Of a stretch of DNA of 64,000 nucleotides, positions 1 to 9,373 are shown piece by piece; the first letter of the stretch is position 1; the number at the start of each line of letters is the position of its first letter. The DNA is from Millisia brevis NBRC 105863 (GTDB lineage Bacteria > Actinomycetota > Actinomycetes > Mycobacteriales > Mycobacteriaceae), in assembly GCF_001552615.1 (NCBI RefSeq), contig NZ_BCRN01000006.1, positions 248,001 through 312,000 of the forward strand, written 5' to 3'. The notes beneath the pieces were generated by a model. That model was not told the DNA's origin. It saw nothing but the letters and a program-made list of their open reading frames with translations, and did no database searches. The translations under genes and the position numbers were made by a program.

Positions 1-453
1 CCGGAGGCCGATGCGGCCGCCCCGACCGAGCGCCCCTGGTACGGCAGTGACGCCGCCGGATGGACCCGCAGCATCGCCGACCACCAGAACGCCAGCCGCA
101 AGCGGCTCTGGGCGCGCCATATCGCCGCGGTCGCCGGCGAGCCCGCGACCCCACTGATCCGCGCGGCGGCGGCGGCCGAGTCGACCAGCCTGCTGACCAA
201 CTGGGGCAGCGAGGGTATCGGCTTCATCAACGCCGACCTGAGCCTGGGCCTGGCCCGGCTGCCGGTGGGCGCCGAGATCGGGATCGAGGCCGACAGCCAG
301 GTCGGCGCGGACGGAATCGCGGTCAGCACCACCACGCTCTACGACCGGGACGGCGCCTTCGGCAACGGGATGGTGATCGCGGTGTCGAACGCGGCTCGGC
401 AGATCGACTTCACCGTGCCGCGCGAGATGCGCGGCGCCCACACCCGGCTGTAG
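1..453 (+). CDS. Thioesterase family protein (acyl-CoA thioesterase-like), 3' part
   Basis: Only the last 150 codons are in the window, open from base 1 to TAG at 451-453. The C-terminal part reads GFINADLSLGLARLPVG followed by an acidic EIGIEADSQVGADG stretch. I associate this pattern with the second hotdog-like half of actinobacterial TesB-type acyl-CoA thioesterases, which hydrolyse acyl-CoA in the cytoplasm. The first residues (PWYGSDAAGWTRS) look like the linker between the two halves. It converges with the dehydrogenase on the other strand with a single base between the stop codons. The family assignment is from motif memory; substrate is unknown. Confidence 0.6.
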   Translation, partial: PEADAAAPTERPWYGSDAAGWTRSIADHQNASRKRLWARHIAAVAGEPATPLIRAAAAAESTSLLTNWGSEGIGFINADLSLGLARLPVGAEIGIEADSQVGADGIAVSTTTLYDRDGAFGNGMVIAVSNAARQIDFTVPREMRGAHTRL

Positions 454-454
454 C

Positions 455-1432
455 TCACCGCCCGGCGAGCGGCTCGTCGGGTGGGGTCACCACCCCGGTC
501 GGCTCCCCCGCGGCGTAGGCCAGGATCGCGTCCGCGGCCGACCCGTAGAGGGTCTCGAGCACCCCCCACTCGACGTATCCGAGGTGCGGGGTCGCGGTGA
601 CCTGCGGCAGCGCGATCAGGGGGTCGGTGGCCCCGAGGACGGGTTCGTCGTCGAAGACGTCGATCGCCGCACGGCCGGGGCGCCCCGCGGCGAGCGCCGC
701 CGCCAGGGCGCCCGGAGCGACCAGCCCGGCCCGCGAGGTGTTGACGAACAGTGCGCCGGGTTTCATCCGGGCCAGGTGGTCCGCCGTCACGATGCCCGCG
801 GTCGACGCGTTGAGCGGCAGATGAACGGTGAGCACGTCGCTGCGGGTGAACAGGTCTGCGGTGTCGGCGGCGACCGCGTAACCGGCCGCGGCGGCCCGGT
901 CGGCCGAGCCGGCCCGCCCACCGACCAGCACCTCCATCCCGAAGGCGGCCCCGACGGCCGCCACTCGGCCGCCGATGCCCCCGAGTCCGAGGACCCCGAG
1001 CGTCGTGCCGATCAGCCGGGTGCCGACACTGCCCTGCCAGGACCCGGCGCGCAGTCGAGCGACCTCGTCCGGCAGCCCGCGCAGCGCCGCCAGGATCAAC
1101 CCCCAGGTCAACTCGGCGGTCACCGCCGGGGTCCCCGACCCGACGGCGCTGACGACGATGCCGCGCTCGGCGAGCGCGCGCAGATCGAGGTGCGCGGTAT
1201 GCCGGCCGGTCTGGGCGATCATCCGCAGGGTGTCGAGGCACTCGACCACCTCCCGCGGCAGCGCGGTGCGCTGCTGCAGCAGGATCGCGGCCTCGCAGCC
1301 GTGCAATCGCTCGATCAGCGCGGCCCCGCGCACCGAGTCGCGGAACACCACGACCTCGTGATCCCCGAGCCGACGTGCGGCGTCCAACGCGCCGAAAGCT
1401 CCCTGATAGTCGTCCAGGACCGCAATCCGCAT
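455..1432 (-). CDS. D-2-hydroxyacid dehydrogenase family protein
   Basis: A 325-residue NAD-dependent 2-hydroxyacid dehydrogenase of the D-isomer specific (phosphoglycerate dehydrogenase-like) class. The nucleotide-binding glycines are in GVLGLGGIG near the middle. The catalytic triad of the family is visible as Arg in NTSRAGLV, Glu in FDDEPV and His in TPHLGYVE. I start it at ATG 1432 (MRIAVLDDYQ) because AAGGAGG lies just upstream; an upstream frame extension lacks family similarity. It is transcribed divergently from the FIST gene. Substrate cannot be told from sequence. Confidence 0.88.
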   Translation of the reverse strand: MRIAVLDDYQGAFGALDAARRLGDHEVVVFRDSVRGAALIERLHGCEAAILLQQRTALPREVVECLDTLRMIAQTGRHTAHLDLRALAERGIVVSAVGSGTPAVTAELTWGLILAALRGLPDEVARLRAGSWQGSVGTRLIGTTLGVLGLGGIGGRVAAVGAAFGMEVLVGGRAGSADRAAAAGYAVAADTADLFTRSDVLTVHLPLNASTAGIVTADHLARMKPGALFVNTSRAGLVAPGALAAALAAGRPGRAAIDVFDDEPVLGATDPLIALPQVTATPHLGYVEWGVLETLYGSAADAILAYAAGEPTGVVTPPDEPLAGR

Positions 1433-1504
1433 TCGTCCCTCCTTAGAGCGCGTCCCACATACCTTCGTCCGGCAAACGCGACCCAACCCGAATGGTCGCC
1501 ACAA

Positions 1505-1527
1505 ACCGCCCACCAGGGCGGTAGTCT
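1505..1527 (+). promoter_or_regulatory. Perfect 7-bp inverted repeat overlapping a putative -10 of the FIST gene
   Basis: ACCGCCC (1505-1511), spacer ACCA, then GGGCGGT (1516-1522). The right arm runs into TAGTCT (1522-1527), a plausible -10 box about 45 bp before the FIST start at 1571. It could be an operator or simply a small hairpin. It sits in the 138-bp divergent region between the dehydrogenase and FIST genes. Confidence 0.35.
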
Positions 1528-1570
1528 GAGTCGGAAATCAATCGGGTCGGGACCGATACGAGAATGGCAC

Positions 1571-2776
1571 GTGGAACAAACCGGGCAGAAACCTCTTCCG
1601 GTTCCGTCTGTGGTGTCCGGGACCGGTAGCAGTACCCTTTCCGACTCCCGGGCGGCCGGGGCGCAGGCGGTCGACGTCGCGCTGTCGGCTCTCGGCGGAG
1701 CCGCACCCGACCTCGTGATCGTGCACGCATCCCGCGAGCACGATCTGCGCGAGGTCGTCGCCGCCGTGCGCGCGCGTACCGGCGCCGCGGAGGTGGCCGG
1801 GGCGAGCTGTGATCGCGCGTTCGCCGACGGCGTCCTCAACCCGCCGAGTGGAGGTGTCATGGTCGCGGTGCTGACCCGTGGCCCCTACCGTTTCGGGGTC
1901 GCCTCGACCGTTGTCGACCCGACGGCGGGGACCTTCCAGGCCGCGGCCGCGACCGCCCGCACCGCCCGGGACAACGCCCGGTCCGCGCTGCCGTACGCCG
2001 CGGCGATCGTCTACGGCGATCGGCACGTCCATCGCCATCAGGACACCCTCGCGGGCATCCACCGCGTCGCGGGTTCGGCGGTCCCGTTGATCGGGGGCGC
2101 CGCGGGCGATTCGCGACGCCTCGACCAGACCGTTCTGCTGCACAACGACACCGTCATCGCATCGGGCATCCTCATCATCTGGATCGCGGCACCGTATCCC
2201 CTCCAGGTGACCGTAAGCCACGGCTGGACGCCGGTCGGGCTGCCCTGCCTGGTGACCCACTCCGAGGGCACCGCGATCCTCGAGATCGAGGGGCGCGACC
2301 CGCTGGAGGTCCTCGCCCGCTATCTGCCCGACGGCGGGGCCGATCGACATATTCGCGGCGACGGCCCGGACACGATCGACGTCGACCGCAGCTTCGCGCT
2401 CGGCCTGATCGAACCGGACGGCTCCCAGCTGGTGCGGGTGATCTATCTGGACCGATTCCGAACCCTGCACTCGCTGACCCCGCTGCCGCAGTACTCGGCG
2501 ATCCAGGTGGTCACCAGCGACCCGGAAGCCCTCCTGGACGCGGCCCAACAGACCGCGCGACGCGCCGTCGCGGCGCGACCGGCCGGTCTGGTCTTCGCGG
2601 TCAGCTGCGTCGACCGGCTGGCCGTCCTCGGCGACCGCGCGGCCGAGGAGCCCGAGCGCATCCGTCGCGGCAGCGCCGGGGCGCATACGTTCGGACTGTT
2701 CACCTACGGGGAATTCGCGCGGATCTCGAGCGTGACCGGCTACCACAACGCCACCATCGTGGCGCTGGCGCTGTAG
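1571..2776 (+). CDS. FIST N- and C-domain sensor protein
   Basis: A 401-residue cytoplasmic protein with the FIST architecture: an N-terminal alpha/beta domain (about residues 20-220, with the DRAFADGVLN and PLIGGAAGDSRR stretches) and a FIST_C domain (about 225-395) ending in the conserved phrase FGLFTYGEFA. FIST domains are proposed small-ligand sensors and are often linked to GGDEF/EAL or histidine kinase outputs. The start is GTG 1571; no strong ribosome-binding site is visible, so it could shift by some codons. Only six bases separate its stop from the GGDEF-EAL gene, so the pair is almost certainly co-transcribed and FIST may supply the sensory input to that enzyme. Confidence 0.85.
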   Translation: MEQTGQKPLPVPSVVSGTGSSTLSDSRAAGAQAVDVALSALGGAAPDLVIVHASREHDLREVVAAVRARTGAAEVAGASCDRAFADGVLNPPSGGVMVAVLTRGPYRFGVASTVVDPTAGTFQAAAATARTARDNARSALPYAAAIVYGDRHVHRHQDTLAGIHRVAGSAVPLIGGAAGDSRRLDQTVLLHNDTVIASGILIIWIAAPYPLQVTVSHGWTPVGLPCLVTHSEGTAILEIEGRDPLEVLARYLPDGGADRHIRGDGPDTIDVDRSFALGLIEPDGSQLVRVIYLDRFRTLHSLTPLPQYSAIQVVTSDPEALLDAAQQTARRAVAARPAGLVFAVSCVDRLAVLGDRAAEEPERIRRGSAGAHTFGLFTYGEFARISSVTGYHNATIVALAL

Positions 2777-2782
2777 GCCGCG

Positions 2783-5506
2783 ATGACCGATCAGATGGCC
2801 GACATCCGGCTCCCCGAACCGCCCGACGACGATCTGCGCCCCCTGCTCGAAGAGGCGACCGCCGCCGCCCGCACCGCCTATCACTCGACCACCCGGATGA
2901 TTCGGCTGCTCGCCGCCGCGCGGCTCGGTTCGTCTCCGGACGAGGTCGTCGAGCACATGCTCTCCGTGCTCTCCGAGGTCTTCGGAGCGGCGATCACCCT
3001 GGTGGGCCGCATGACAGCGGATCGCCTGGTGATCCAGCAGGCCTGCGGTTTCGCCGAACACGATCCCCGCCTGATCAACGGTCTACCCCTCGACCGGCAG
3101 TCGCGCTCCGCGTTCGGCCAGTCGGGCATCGGTGTCGACGACCGGACGCCGACCTCCTCGATGCCCAGCGCCCTGGTCGGTCTCGGCGGCAGCGCGGTCT
3201 GGGCGCCGCTGTCCACCGAGGACAGCGCGGGCCAGGACATCGTCATCCTCTGCCGCGCCGAGGGCGAACCTTTCGGCCAGATCGATCGCCAGGTTGTCGA
3301 GTCGGTCGCCGACCGGCTGCGCTCGTCGCTCGATCTGGCCGACTACGCCGACACGATGACGCACCTGGCGCAGTCGAGCCACCGGCTGGTCCGCCAGCTC
3401 GACCCCTCCGCCCTGCTGGACGAGGGTGTCGAGATCCTGCGCACGCTCGCCCGGGCGGACGGCGCGTGGCTGTTCACCGTCGGCCGCGACCACCTGCCCG
3501 CCGAGCTGCACATGGGCACCGGCGGCGAGCCCGCCCGCGACTATCACGGTCCGATCCCGCCCGGCTGGTTCTCGATGATGCGCGGCGGTCGTCCGGTGGT
3601 CTCCAAGCGGGGCAGCGAACATGTGCTGACCGTGCCGGTGCGCCGCGGCGACAACGCGGTCGCGATGCTCTACGCCGCGCGCGAGGGCCGCCCCTTCCCG
3701 GGCAATATCGGCGTGGTCGCCTCGGTCTTCGCCGGCCACCTGTCCGCGGCGCTCGAGAACGCCGAGCTCTACCGCGCGCTCGGCGCGAGCGAGAACCGAT
3801 TGCGCCTGATCACCGAGGCGATCAGCGATATGGTCGCGATGATCGACTCCAACGGCTGCTTCCTCTACGCGTCGCCGTCGTTCCTGCGGGGCCTCGAACG
3901 CGACCCCGAGCGCCTGATCGGCAGTCCGATCAGCGCCCTGGCCCACCCCGACGAACGCCGCGGGTTGGAGGAGGCGCTCGAGCGGGTCCTGCGCTGTCCC
4001 GGCGGCGACGAGGCGCCCCGTGACGCGCGGGAGGCGAAGGTCGAGTACCGGGTGCACATGGGCGGTTCGCGCTGGGCCTGGGTGGAGAGCGCGATCCGCA
4101 CGACCCCCAGCCAGACCAACGCCGTCGTCGTGTCGACCCGCGTGATCGACGATCGCAAGCAGCTCGAACGCGAGCTGGTCCAGCGGGCCACCCACGACCC
4201 GCTGACCGGCCTGGCGAACCGCGCCCTGATCGCCCAGGAGGTCACCCACAAGCTCGCCACCCGGCGGCCGCAGCACGCGATCGGCCTGCTGTTCTGCGAT
4301 CTCGACGACTTCAAGGCGATCAACGACCGCCTCGGGCACGAGGCGGGCGACCAATTGCTCGTCCAGGTCGCCCGCCGCCTGCGCAGCCCGCTGAGCCCGC
4401 GCGATCTGCTCGGCCGTTTCGGCGGCGACGAATTCGTGGTGGTGATCGACCGCGTCGCCCATCTCGACGACGTCAACGACATGGCCCGGCGGCTGGCCGC
4501 CGTCCTGCGCGAACCGTTCCTGCTCGGCAACGACTGGGTGCGGGTGACCGCGAGTGTCGGCGGGGTGCAGGGCGCCCCCGGCTCGGCGACGATGTCCTCG
4601 ATGCTGCGCGACGCCGATGCGGCGATGTACACCGCCAAGGCCGACGGCGGCGGTCTGGTCACCGTCTTCGACGACGACGCCTCCTACCGTTCGCTCGACC
4701 GCCTCGACCTGCGCTACGAGTTGAGCACCGCGCTCGAACGCGGCGAACTGCAGGTGCACTACCAGCCGATCTGCGATCTGCAGACCGGCGAGATCACCGG
4801 CTTCGAGGCGCTCGCCCGCTGGCTGCACCCCGTGCGCGGATGGGTGCCGCCGGACGTCTTCATCCCGTTGGCCGAACAGTCCGGCGCGATCGTCGAGATC
4901 GGGCAGTGGGTTCTCGGGCAGGCCTGCCGTCGCCTCGCGCAGTGGACCCGGCCGGACGGCTATCCGCCGCTGACGATGAACGTCAACCTCTCCCCGGTCC
5001 AGCTCGACGAGCCCTACGTCGACGAGCGGCTGCTCGACGCGGTGCTCAGCAACGGCGTCGATCCGCGGCTGATCTGCCTGGAGGTCACCGAGTACGGCTA
5101 CCTGCGCACCGACGTCTACCGCGCCGTCGACATCCTGCATCGAGCCGGCATCCGATTCGCCCTGGACGATTTCGGAACCTCGCACGCCAGCCTGAGCCGG
5201 CTCAAATGGTTCCCGCTGGACTCGATCAAGATCGACCGCTCCTTCGTCGCCGGGGCACCCTCCGACGATATCGACCGCAGCGTCGTGGTCGGCGTGCTGG
5301 CGATCGGACGGTCGCTGGGCCTCAACGTCGTCGCCGAGGGCGTCGAGGGACCCGAACATCGCGCGGCCCTGTTGCGACTCGGATGCACCTCCGGTCAGGG
5401 CTACCTGTTCTCCGCGCCGTTGCCCGCGGCCGCGATCGAGGATCTGCTCCGACGGCGGGGCATGTTGCGCGGCGGTACGCGGCCACAGGTGCTCGATCGG
5501 GCCTGA
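2783..5506 (+). CDS. GAF-GAF-PAS-GGDEF-EAL cyclic-di-GMP protein
   Basis: A 907-residue soluble protein with no membrane segments. Two GAF-like regions (about 45-190 and 200-330) precede a PAS domain (about 335-465), a diguanylate cyclase domain (about 475-640) and an EAL phosphodiesterase domain (about 650-890). GGDEF is intact at 547-551, preceded by GRF. Five residues before it, where an RxxD inhibitory site would be, the sequence is SPRD, so the first Arg is missing. EAL is intact at 675-677, with LEVTE, DDFGTS and KIDRSF, the usual metal and catalytic motifs. Both activities look possible. It follows the FIST gene by six bases. Confidence 0.92.
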   Translation: MTDQMADIRLPEPPDDDLRPLLEEATAAARTAYHSTTRMIRLLAAARLGSSPDEVVEHMLSVLSEVFGAAITLVGRMTADRLVIQQACGFAEHDPRLINGLPLDRQSRSAFGQSGIGVDDRTPTSSMPSALVGLGGSAVWAPLSTEDSAGQDIVILCRAEGEPFGQIDRQVVESVADRLRSSLDLADYADTMTHLAQSSHRLVRQLDPSALLDEGVEILRTLARADGAWLFTVGRDHLPAELHMGTGGEPARDYHGPIPPGWFSMMRGGRPVVSKRGSEHVLTVPVRRGDNAVAMLYAAREGRPFPGNIGVVASVFAGHLSAALENAELYRALGASENRLRLITEAISDMVAMIDSNGCFLYASPSFLRGLERDPERLIGSPISALAHPDERRGLEEALERVLRCPGGDEAPRDAREAKVEYRVHMGGSRWAWVESAIRTTPSQTNAVVVSTRVIDDRKQLERELVQRATHDPLTGLANRALIAQEVTHKLATRRPQHAIGLLFCDLDDFKAINDRLGHEAGDQLLVQVARRLRSPLSPRDLLGRFGGDEFVVVIDRVAHLDDVNDMARRLAAVLREPFLLGNDWVRVTASVGGVQGAPGSATMSSMLRDADAAMYTAKADGGGLVTVFDDDASYRSLDRLDLRYELSTALERGELQVHYQPICDLQTGEITGFEALARWLHPVRGWVPPDVFIPLAEQSGAIVEIGQWVLGQACRRLAQWTRPDGYPPLTMNVNLSPVQLDEPYVDERLLDAVLSNGVDPRLICLEVTEYGYLRTDVYRAVDILHRAGIRFALDDFGTSHASLSRLKWFPLDSIKIDRSFVAGAPSDDIDRSVVVGVLAIGRSLGLNVVAEGVEGPEHRAALLRLGCTSGQGYLFSAPLPAAAIEDLLRRRGMLRGGTRPQVLDRA

Positions 5507-5582
5507 ACATCGTCGACCCCACCCCGCGGACCGGTTACTATGACGATCGGTAACACTTTTCGCCGGGGAGAGGGAGTACGAC

Positions 5583-7067
5583 ATGGAGCCCGATTACGAC
5601 GCGATCATCGTCGGTGCGGGATTCGGTGGGATCGGGGCCGCCATCGCGCTGCGCAAGCAAGGGCTGAACAACCTGGCGATCCTCGAGCGCGAATCGAATC
5701 TCGGCGGCACCTGGCACGTCAACCACTACCCCGGCCTGTCGGTCGATATCGCCTCGGTCACCTACTCGTACTCCTTCGCGCCGAATCCGCACTGGTCGCG
5801 GATGTACGCGCCGGGTGAGGAGCTCGAGAAGTACGCCCACCACGTCGTGGCGACCTACGACCTCGAGCGCCATATGCAGTTCGACACGACCGTCACCGGC
5901 GCCGTCCACGACGACGAGAGCGGCCTGTGGCGGGTCTCGATCGAAGGCCGCGAGCCGATCACCGCCCGCTACCTGGTCGCGGCCACCGGCTTCCTGTCGC
6001 AGCCGTATACGCCGCCGTTCCCCGGCATCGAAACGTTCACCGGCGACATCCTGCACACCGCCGACTGGGACAACAGCTTCGATCCCACCGACCGCTCGAT
6101 CGCGGTGATCGGCACCGGGGCGACCGCGGTGCAGTTGATCCCGAAGCTCGCCGAGCGCGCCCGCAGCCTCACGGTCTTCCAGCGCACCCCGATCTGGGTG
6201 ATCCCCAAGGTCGATACCCCGATTCCGGCGCCGGTGCGCCGACTCTTCGAGCGGGTCCCGGCCACGCAGCGCGCGCTGCGGTCGGTCAACAACACGATCC
6301 TCGAGGGCGTCATGGTGGTCGGCGTCCTGCAGTACGGCCGCCAGCGCATCCTCAACCGTGCGGTCGCCGCCGCCTCGAAGCTGTTCATGCGCACCCAGGT
6401 CCGCGATCGGAAGACCCGCAAGCAGCTGACCCCGGACTACGACTTCGGCTGCAAGCGCCCGACGTTCTCCAACCAGTACTTCAAGGTCTACAACCGCAGC
6501 AATACCGCGCTCGAGACCTCCGGGATCGACCACTTCCGGTCGAACGCCCTCGTCGCCGCGGACGGCACCGCCTATCCGATCGACACGGTGGTCCTCGCGA
6601 CCGGGTTCAACCTCTGGGACACCAACTTCCCCGCCTTCGAGATCATCGGCCGGGAGGGTCGCGACCTCGGAAAGTGGTGGCGGGACAACCGTTTCCAGGC
6701 CTACCAGGGCATCACGGTGCCGAAGTTCCCGAACTTCCTGAGCCTCAACAGCCCCTATTCGTACAACGGGCTGTCCTACTTCACGACCATCGAGGGTCAG
6801 ATGCGGCATATCGAGCGGCTCTTCGGCGAGATGCGCCGTCGCGGGGTGACCGGCTTCGAGGTCACCGAGGAGGCCAATCAGCGGTTCCTCGACCGGATGA
6901 CCGAGAACCTGAGCACCTCGGTCTTCTACGCGGGCGACTGCTCCGGATCGAACAGCTACTACTTCAACCAGCACGGCGAGGCGGTGCTGCTGCGGCCGAC
7001 CTCCACCCGCGCCGGCCTCAAGGACGCCCGGACCTTCCCGCTCAGCGACTACACCTACGCGCAGTAA
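5583..7067 (+). CDS. Flavin-dependent monooxygenase, Baeyer-Villiger type
   Basis: A 494-residue flavoprotein. The FAD Rossmann motif is GAGFGGIGAA near residue 15, followed by GGTWHVNHYPGLSVDI, typical of class B monooxygenases. The Baeyer-Villiger fingerprint FxGxxxHxxxW is matched by FTGDILHTADW, and the NADPH-binding GTGATAVQ follows. Such enzymes insert oxygen into ketones, or oxidise N or S, using NADPH and O2. The start ATG 5583 has a purine-rich GGGAGAGGGAG upstream. It stands alone; the downstream neighbour htpG is convergent and separated by a strong terminator. Substrate unknown. Confidence 0.88.
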   Translation: MEPDYDAIIVGAGFGGIGAAIALRKQGLNNLAILERESNLGGTWHVNHYPGLSVDIASVTYSYSFAPNPHWSRMYAPGEELEKYAHHVVATYDLERHMQFDTTVTGAVHDDESGLWRVSIEGREPITARYLVAATGFLSQPYTPPFPGIETFTGDILHTADWDNSFDPTDRSIAVIGTGATAVQLIPKLAERARSLTVFQRTPIWVIPKVDTPIPAPVRRLFERVPATQRALRSVNNTILEGVMVVGVLQYGRQRILNRAVAAASKLFMRTQVRDRKTRKQLTPDYDFGCKRPTFSNQYFKVYNRSNTALETSGIDHFRSNALVAADGTAYPIDTVVLATGFNLWDTNFPAFEIIGREGRDLGKWWRDNRFQAYQGITVPKFPNFLSLNSPYSYNGLSYFTTIEGQMRHIERLFGEMRRRGVTGFEVTEEANQRFLDRMTENLSTSVFYAGDCSGSNSYYFNQHGEAVLLRPTSTRAGLKDARTFPLSDYTYAQ

Positions 7068-7080
7068 CACCCGCCACGCG

Positions 7081-7116
7081 ACGAGGGAGGGGCTCCGAAC
7101 CGGGCCCCTCCCTCGT
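7081..7116. terminator. Bidirectional terminator hairpin between monooxygenase and htpG
   Basis: ACGAGGGAGGGGC (7081-7093) is perfectly complementary to GCCCCTCCCTCGT (7104-7116) around a 10-base loop, giving a 13-bp GC-rich stem between two convergent genes. There is no clear T tract, as is common in this group. Confidence 0.75.
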
Positions 7117-7133
7117 GTCGTACGACGTTCGGA

Positions 7134-9092
7134 TCAGACGGTGCGGGCCAGTCGATCCGCCAGCAGCTGGCTGAACTTCGCCGGATCGTCCAGATCGCCA
7201 CCCTCGGCGAGCAGCGCGGTGCCGTAGAGCAGTTCGGCGGTCTCCGCGAGGGTCGGATCCTCGGCACCGCGCTCGGCGAAAGCGGTCCGCAGTGCGGTGA
7301 CCAGCGGATGGTCCGGGTTGAGCTCGAGGATGCGCTTGGTATGCGGTACCGGCTGGCCGGCCGCCCGGTACATCTTCTCCAACGCCGGCGAGAAGCCGAA
7401 CGTATCGCCGACGATCACCGCGGGTGACGTGGTCAGTCGACTCGACAGGCGCGCCTGCTTGATGTTCTCCTCGAGCGTCGTGCCCAGCCAGGCCAGCAGG
7501 TCGGCGTAGTCCTGCTCCTGCTCGGCCCGCTTGTCCTCGGCCTCCTTCTTCTCCTCCTCGGTATCGAGATCGACCTCGCCCTTGGCGATCGACTGCAGGG
7601 GTTTGCCGTCGAACTCGGTGACCGAGTTGGTCCACACCTCGTCGACCGGATCGGTCAACAGCAGGACCTCGAGCCCGCGGGCGCGGAAGGCCTCCATATG
7701 CGGGGAACTCTCGATCTGATGCCGCGATTCGCCGGTCATGTAGTAGATCGAGTCCTGACCGTCCTTCATCCGCTCGACGTACTGCCGCAGCGTGGTCTGC
7801 TCCTCCTCGCTGTGCGTCGAGGGGAAGGAACTGATCTCGAGCAGGATCTCCCGGTTGTCGGAATCGGAGATCAGCCCCTCCTTGAGGGCGCGCCCGAACT
7901 GCTGCCACAGGGTGCGGTACTTGTCGGCGTCGTTGGCCTGCAGATCCTTGATCGTCGAGAGGACCTTCTTGGTCAGTCGGCGACGGATCGCGCGTACCTG
8001 ACGGTCCTGCTGGAGGATCTCGCGCGAGACGTTCAGCGACAGATCGGCCGCGTCGACGACACCGGAGACGAACCGCAGGTACTCCGGCAGCAGGTCCTCC
8101 GCGTCGTCCATGATGAAGACGCGCTTGACGTAGAGCTGCACGCGCGGCTTGTGCTCGCGGGTGTACAGGTCGAACGGCGCCATCGAGGGGATGAACAAAA
8201 GCGCCTGGTACTCGAAGGTGCCCTCGGCCTTGAGCGCGATGACCTCGAGCGGCTCGTCCCAGGCGTGCGAGACGTGCCGATAGAACTCGGCGTACTCCTC
8301 CTCGGAGACCTCGGACTTCGGGCGCGTCCACAGCGCCTTGGTCGAGTTGAGCGTTTCGGTCTCGACGACGATCTCGTCGGTGTCCTCCGCGCCGTCGACG
8401 CCCGGGACCTGCGTCACCGTCTCGATCTGCATGCGGATCGGCCACGAGATGAAGTCGGAGTACTTCTTGACCAGGTTCCGGATGGTCCGCTCGTCGGTGT
8501 AGTCGTGGAGGTGGTCCTCCTCGTCGGCCGGCTTGAGCCGCAACGTCACCGAGGTGCCCTGCGGGGCGTCGTCGGCGGACTCGATCGTGTACGTCGCACC
8601 GCCGGCGGACTCCCAGCGCGTGCCGGTCGACTCCCCCGCCTTGCGCGTGAGCAGCTCGACGGTGTCGGCCACCATGAAGGTCGAGTAGAAGCCGATCCCG
8701 AACTGGCCGATCAGATCCTCGGGGGACTCCGCGTTACCGGAGGCCTTCGACCCCGAACCGGCCTCGGCGAGCTTCGCGCGCAGTTCGGCGGTTCCCGACT
8801 TCGCGAGGGTGCCGATCAAGCCGACCACCTCGTCGCGCGACATGCCGATACCGTTGTCGCGAACGGTCAGGGTGCGGCCCTGCTTGTCGATGTCGATCTC
8901 GATGTGCAGATCGGAGGTCTCGACGGCAAGATCCTTGTCGCGGTACGCCTCCATCTTGAGCTTGTCCAGCGCGTCCGACGCGTTCGAGATCAACTCCCGC
9001 AGGAAGCTGTCCTTGTTGGAGTAGATCGAGTGGATCATCAGATCGAGTAACTGGCGGGCCTCCGCCTGAAATTCGAGCTCCTCGACACTCAC
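7134..9092 (-). CDS. htpG: Molecular chaperone HtpG (Hsp90)
   Basis: A 652-residue Hsp90 family ATP-dependent chaperone. The GHKL ATPase domain (1-220) contains NASDALDK, DNGIGM and the lid GTLAKSGT, plus IGQFGIGFYS. The middle and C-terminal domains follow, with length normal for bacterial HtpG. I use GTG 9092 (protein begins VSVEELEFQAEA) because AAGGAG lies eight bases upstream; the open frame continues further but without Hsp90 similarity. No CIRCE or HAIR heat-shock operator is evident in the 280-bp upstream region, which otherwise holds nothing I can name. Confidence 0.95.
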   Translation of the reverse strand: MSVEELEFQAEARQLLDLMIHSIYSNKDSFLRELISNASDALDKLKMEAYRDKDLAVETSDLHIEIDIDKQGRTLTVRDNGIGMSRDEVVGLIGTLAKSGTAELRAKLAEAGSGSKASGNAESPEDLIGQFGIGFYSTFMVADTVELLTRKAGESTGTRWESAGGATYTIESADDAPQGTSVTLRLKPADEEDHLHDYTDERTIRNLVKKYSDFISWPIRMQIETVTQVPGVDGAEDTDEIVVETETLNSTKALWTRPKSEVSEEEYAEFYRHVSHAWDEPLEVIALKAEGTFEYQALLFIPSMAPFDLYTREHKPRVQLYVKRVFIMDDAEDLLPEYLRFVSGVVDAADLSLNVSREILQQDRQVRAIRRRLTKKVLSTIKDLQANDADKYRTLWQQFGRALKEGLISDSDNREILLEISSFPSTHSEEEQTTLRQYVERMKDGQDSIYYMTGESRHQIESSPHMEAFRARGLEVLLLTDPVDEVWTNSVTEFDGKPLQSIAKGEVDLDTEEEKKEAEDKRAEQEQDYADLLAWLGTTLEENIKQARLSSRLTTSPAVIVGDTFGFSPALEKMYRAAGQPVPHTKRILELNPDHPLVTALRTAFAERGAEDPTLAETAELLYGTALLAEGGDLDDPAKFSQLLADRLARTV

Positions 9093-9373
9093 AGGTGGTC
9101 TCCTTCCGCATACTTCCCCCCGCCGCCCCACCGGTGCGAAAATTGCAGGCGGACGAGCGCAAAGGTCGGCATTGTCGCCGATAGCGAGCAATCTCGCATA
9201 GTACCGACGGGGCTGAACTCCCGGACCGCAGGCGGTCCCGGAGGAGGCGGCGCGGGAAGCCCGACACGCCGTCCCCGGAAGCGGTGTCACCGGCGATGCA
9301 CAGGCACGGTTAACGTTGCGGCCTGCTGCGCTGGGTAGAGTCCTGGATACACCGATCGATTGAGGCGAGGATC

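Noticed and set aside
5534-5554. GTTAC/GTAAC inverted repeat before the monooxygenase
   Set aside because: Only five-base arms with an 11-base spacer; could be chance in a promoter region, so not listed as an operator.
9093-9373. Heat-shock operator (CIRCE or HspR HAIR) before htpG
   Set aside because: Neither TTAGCACTC/GAGTGCTAA nor CTTGAGT-N7-ACTCAAG is present; only a weak GCGAG-N4-CTCGC dyad around 9184 was seen.
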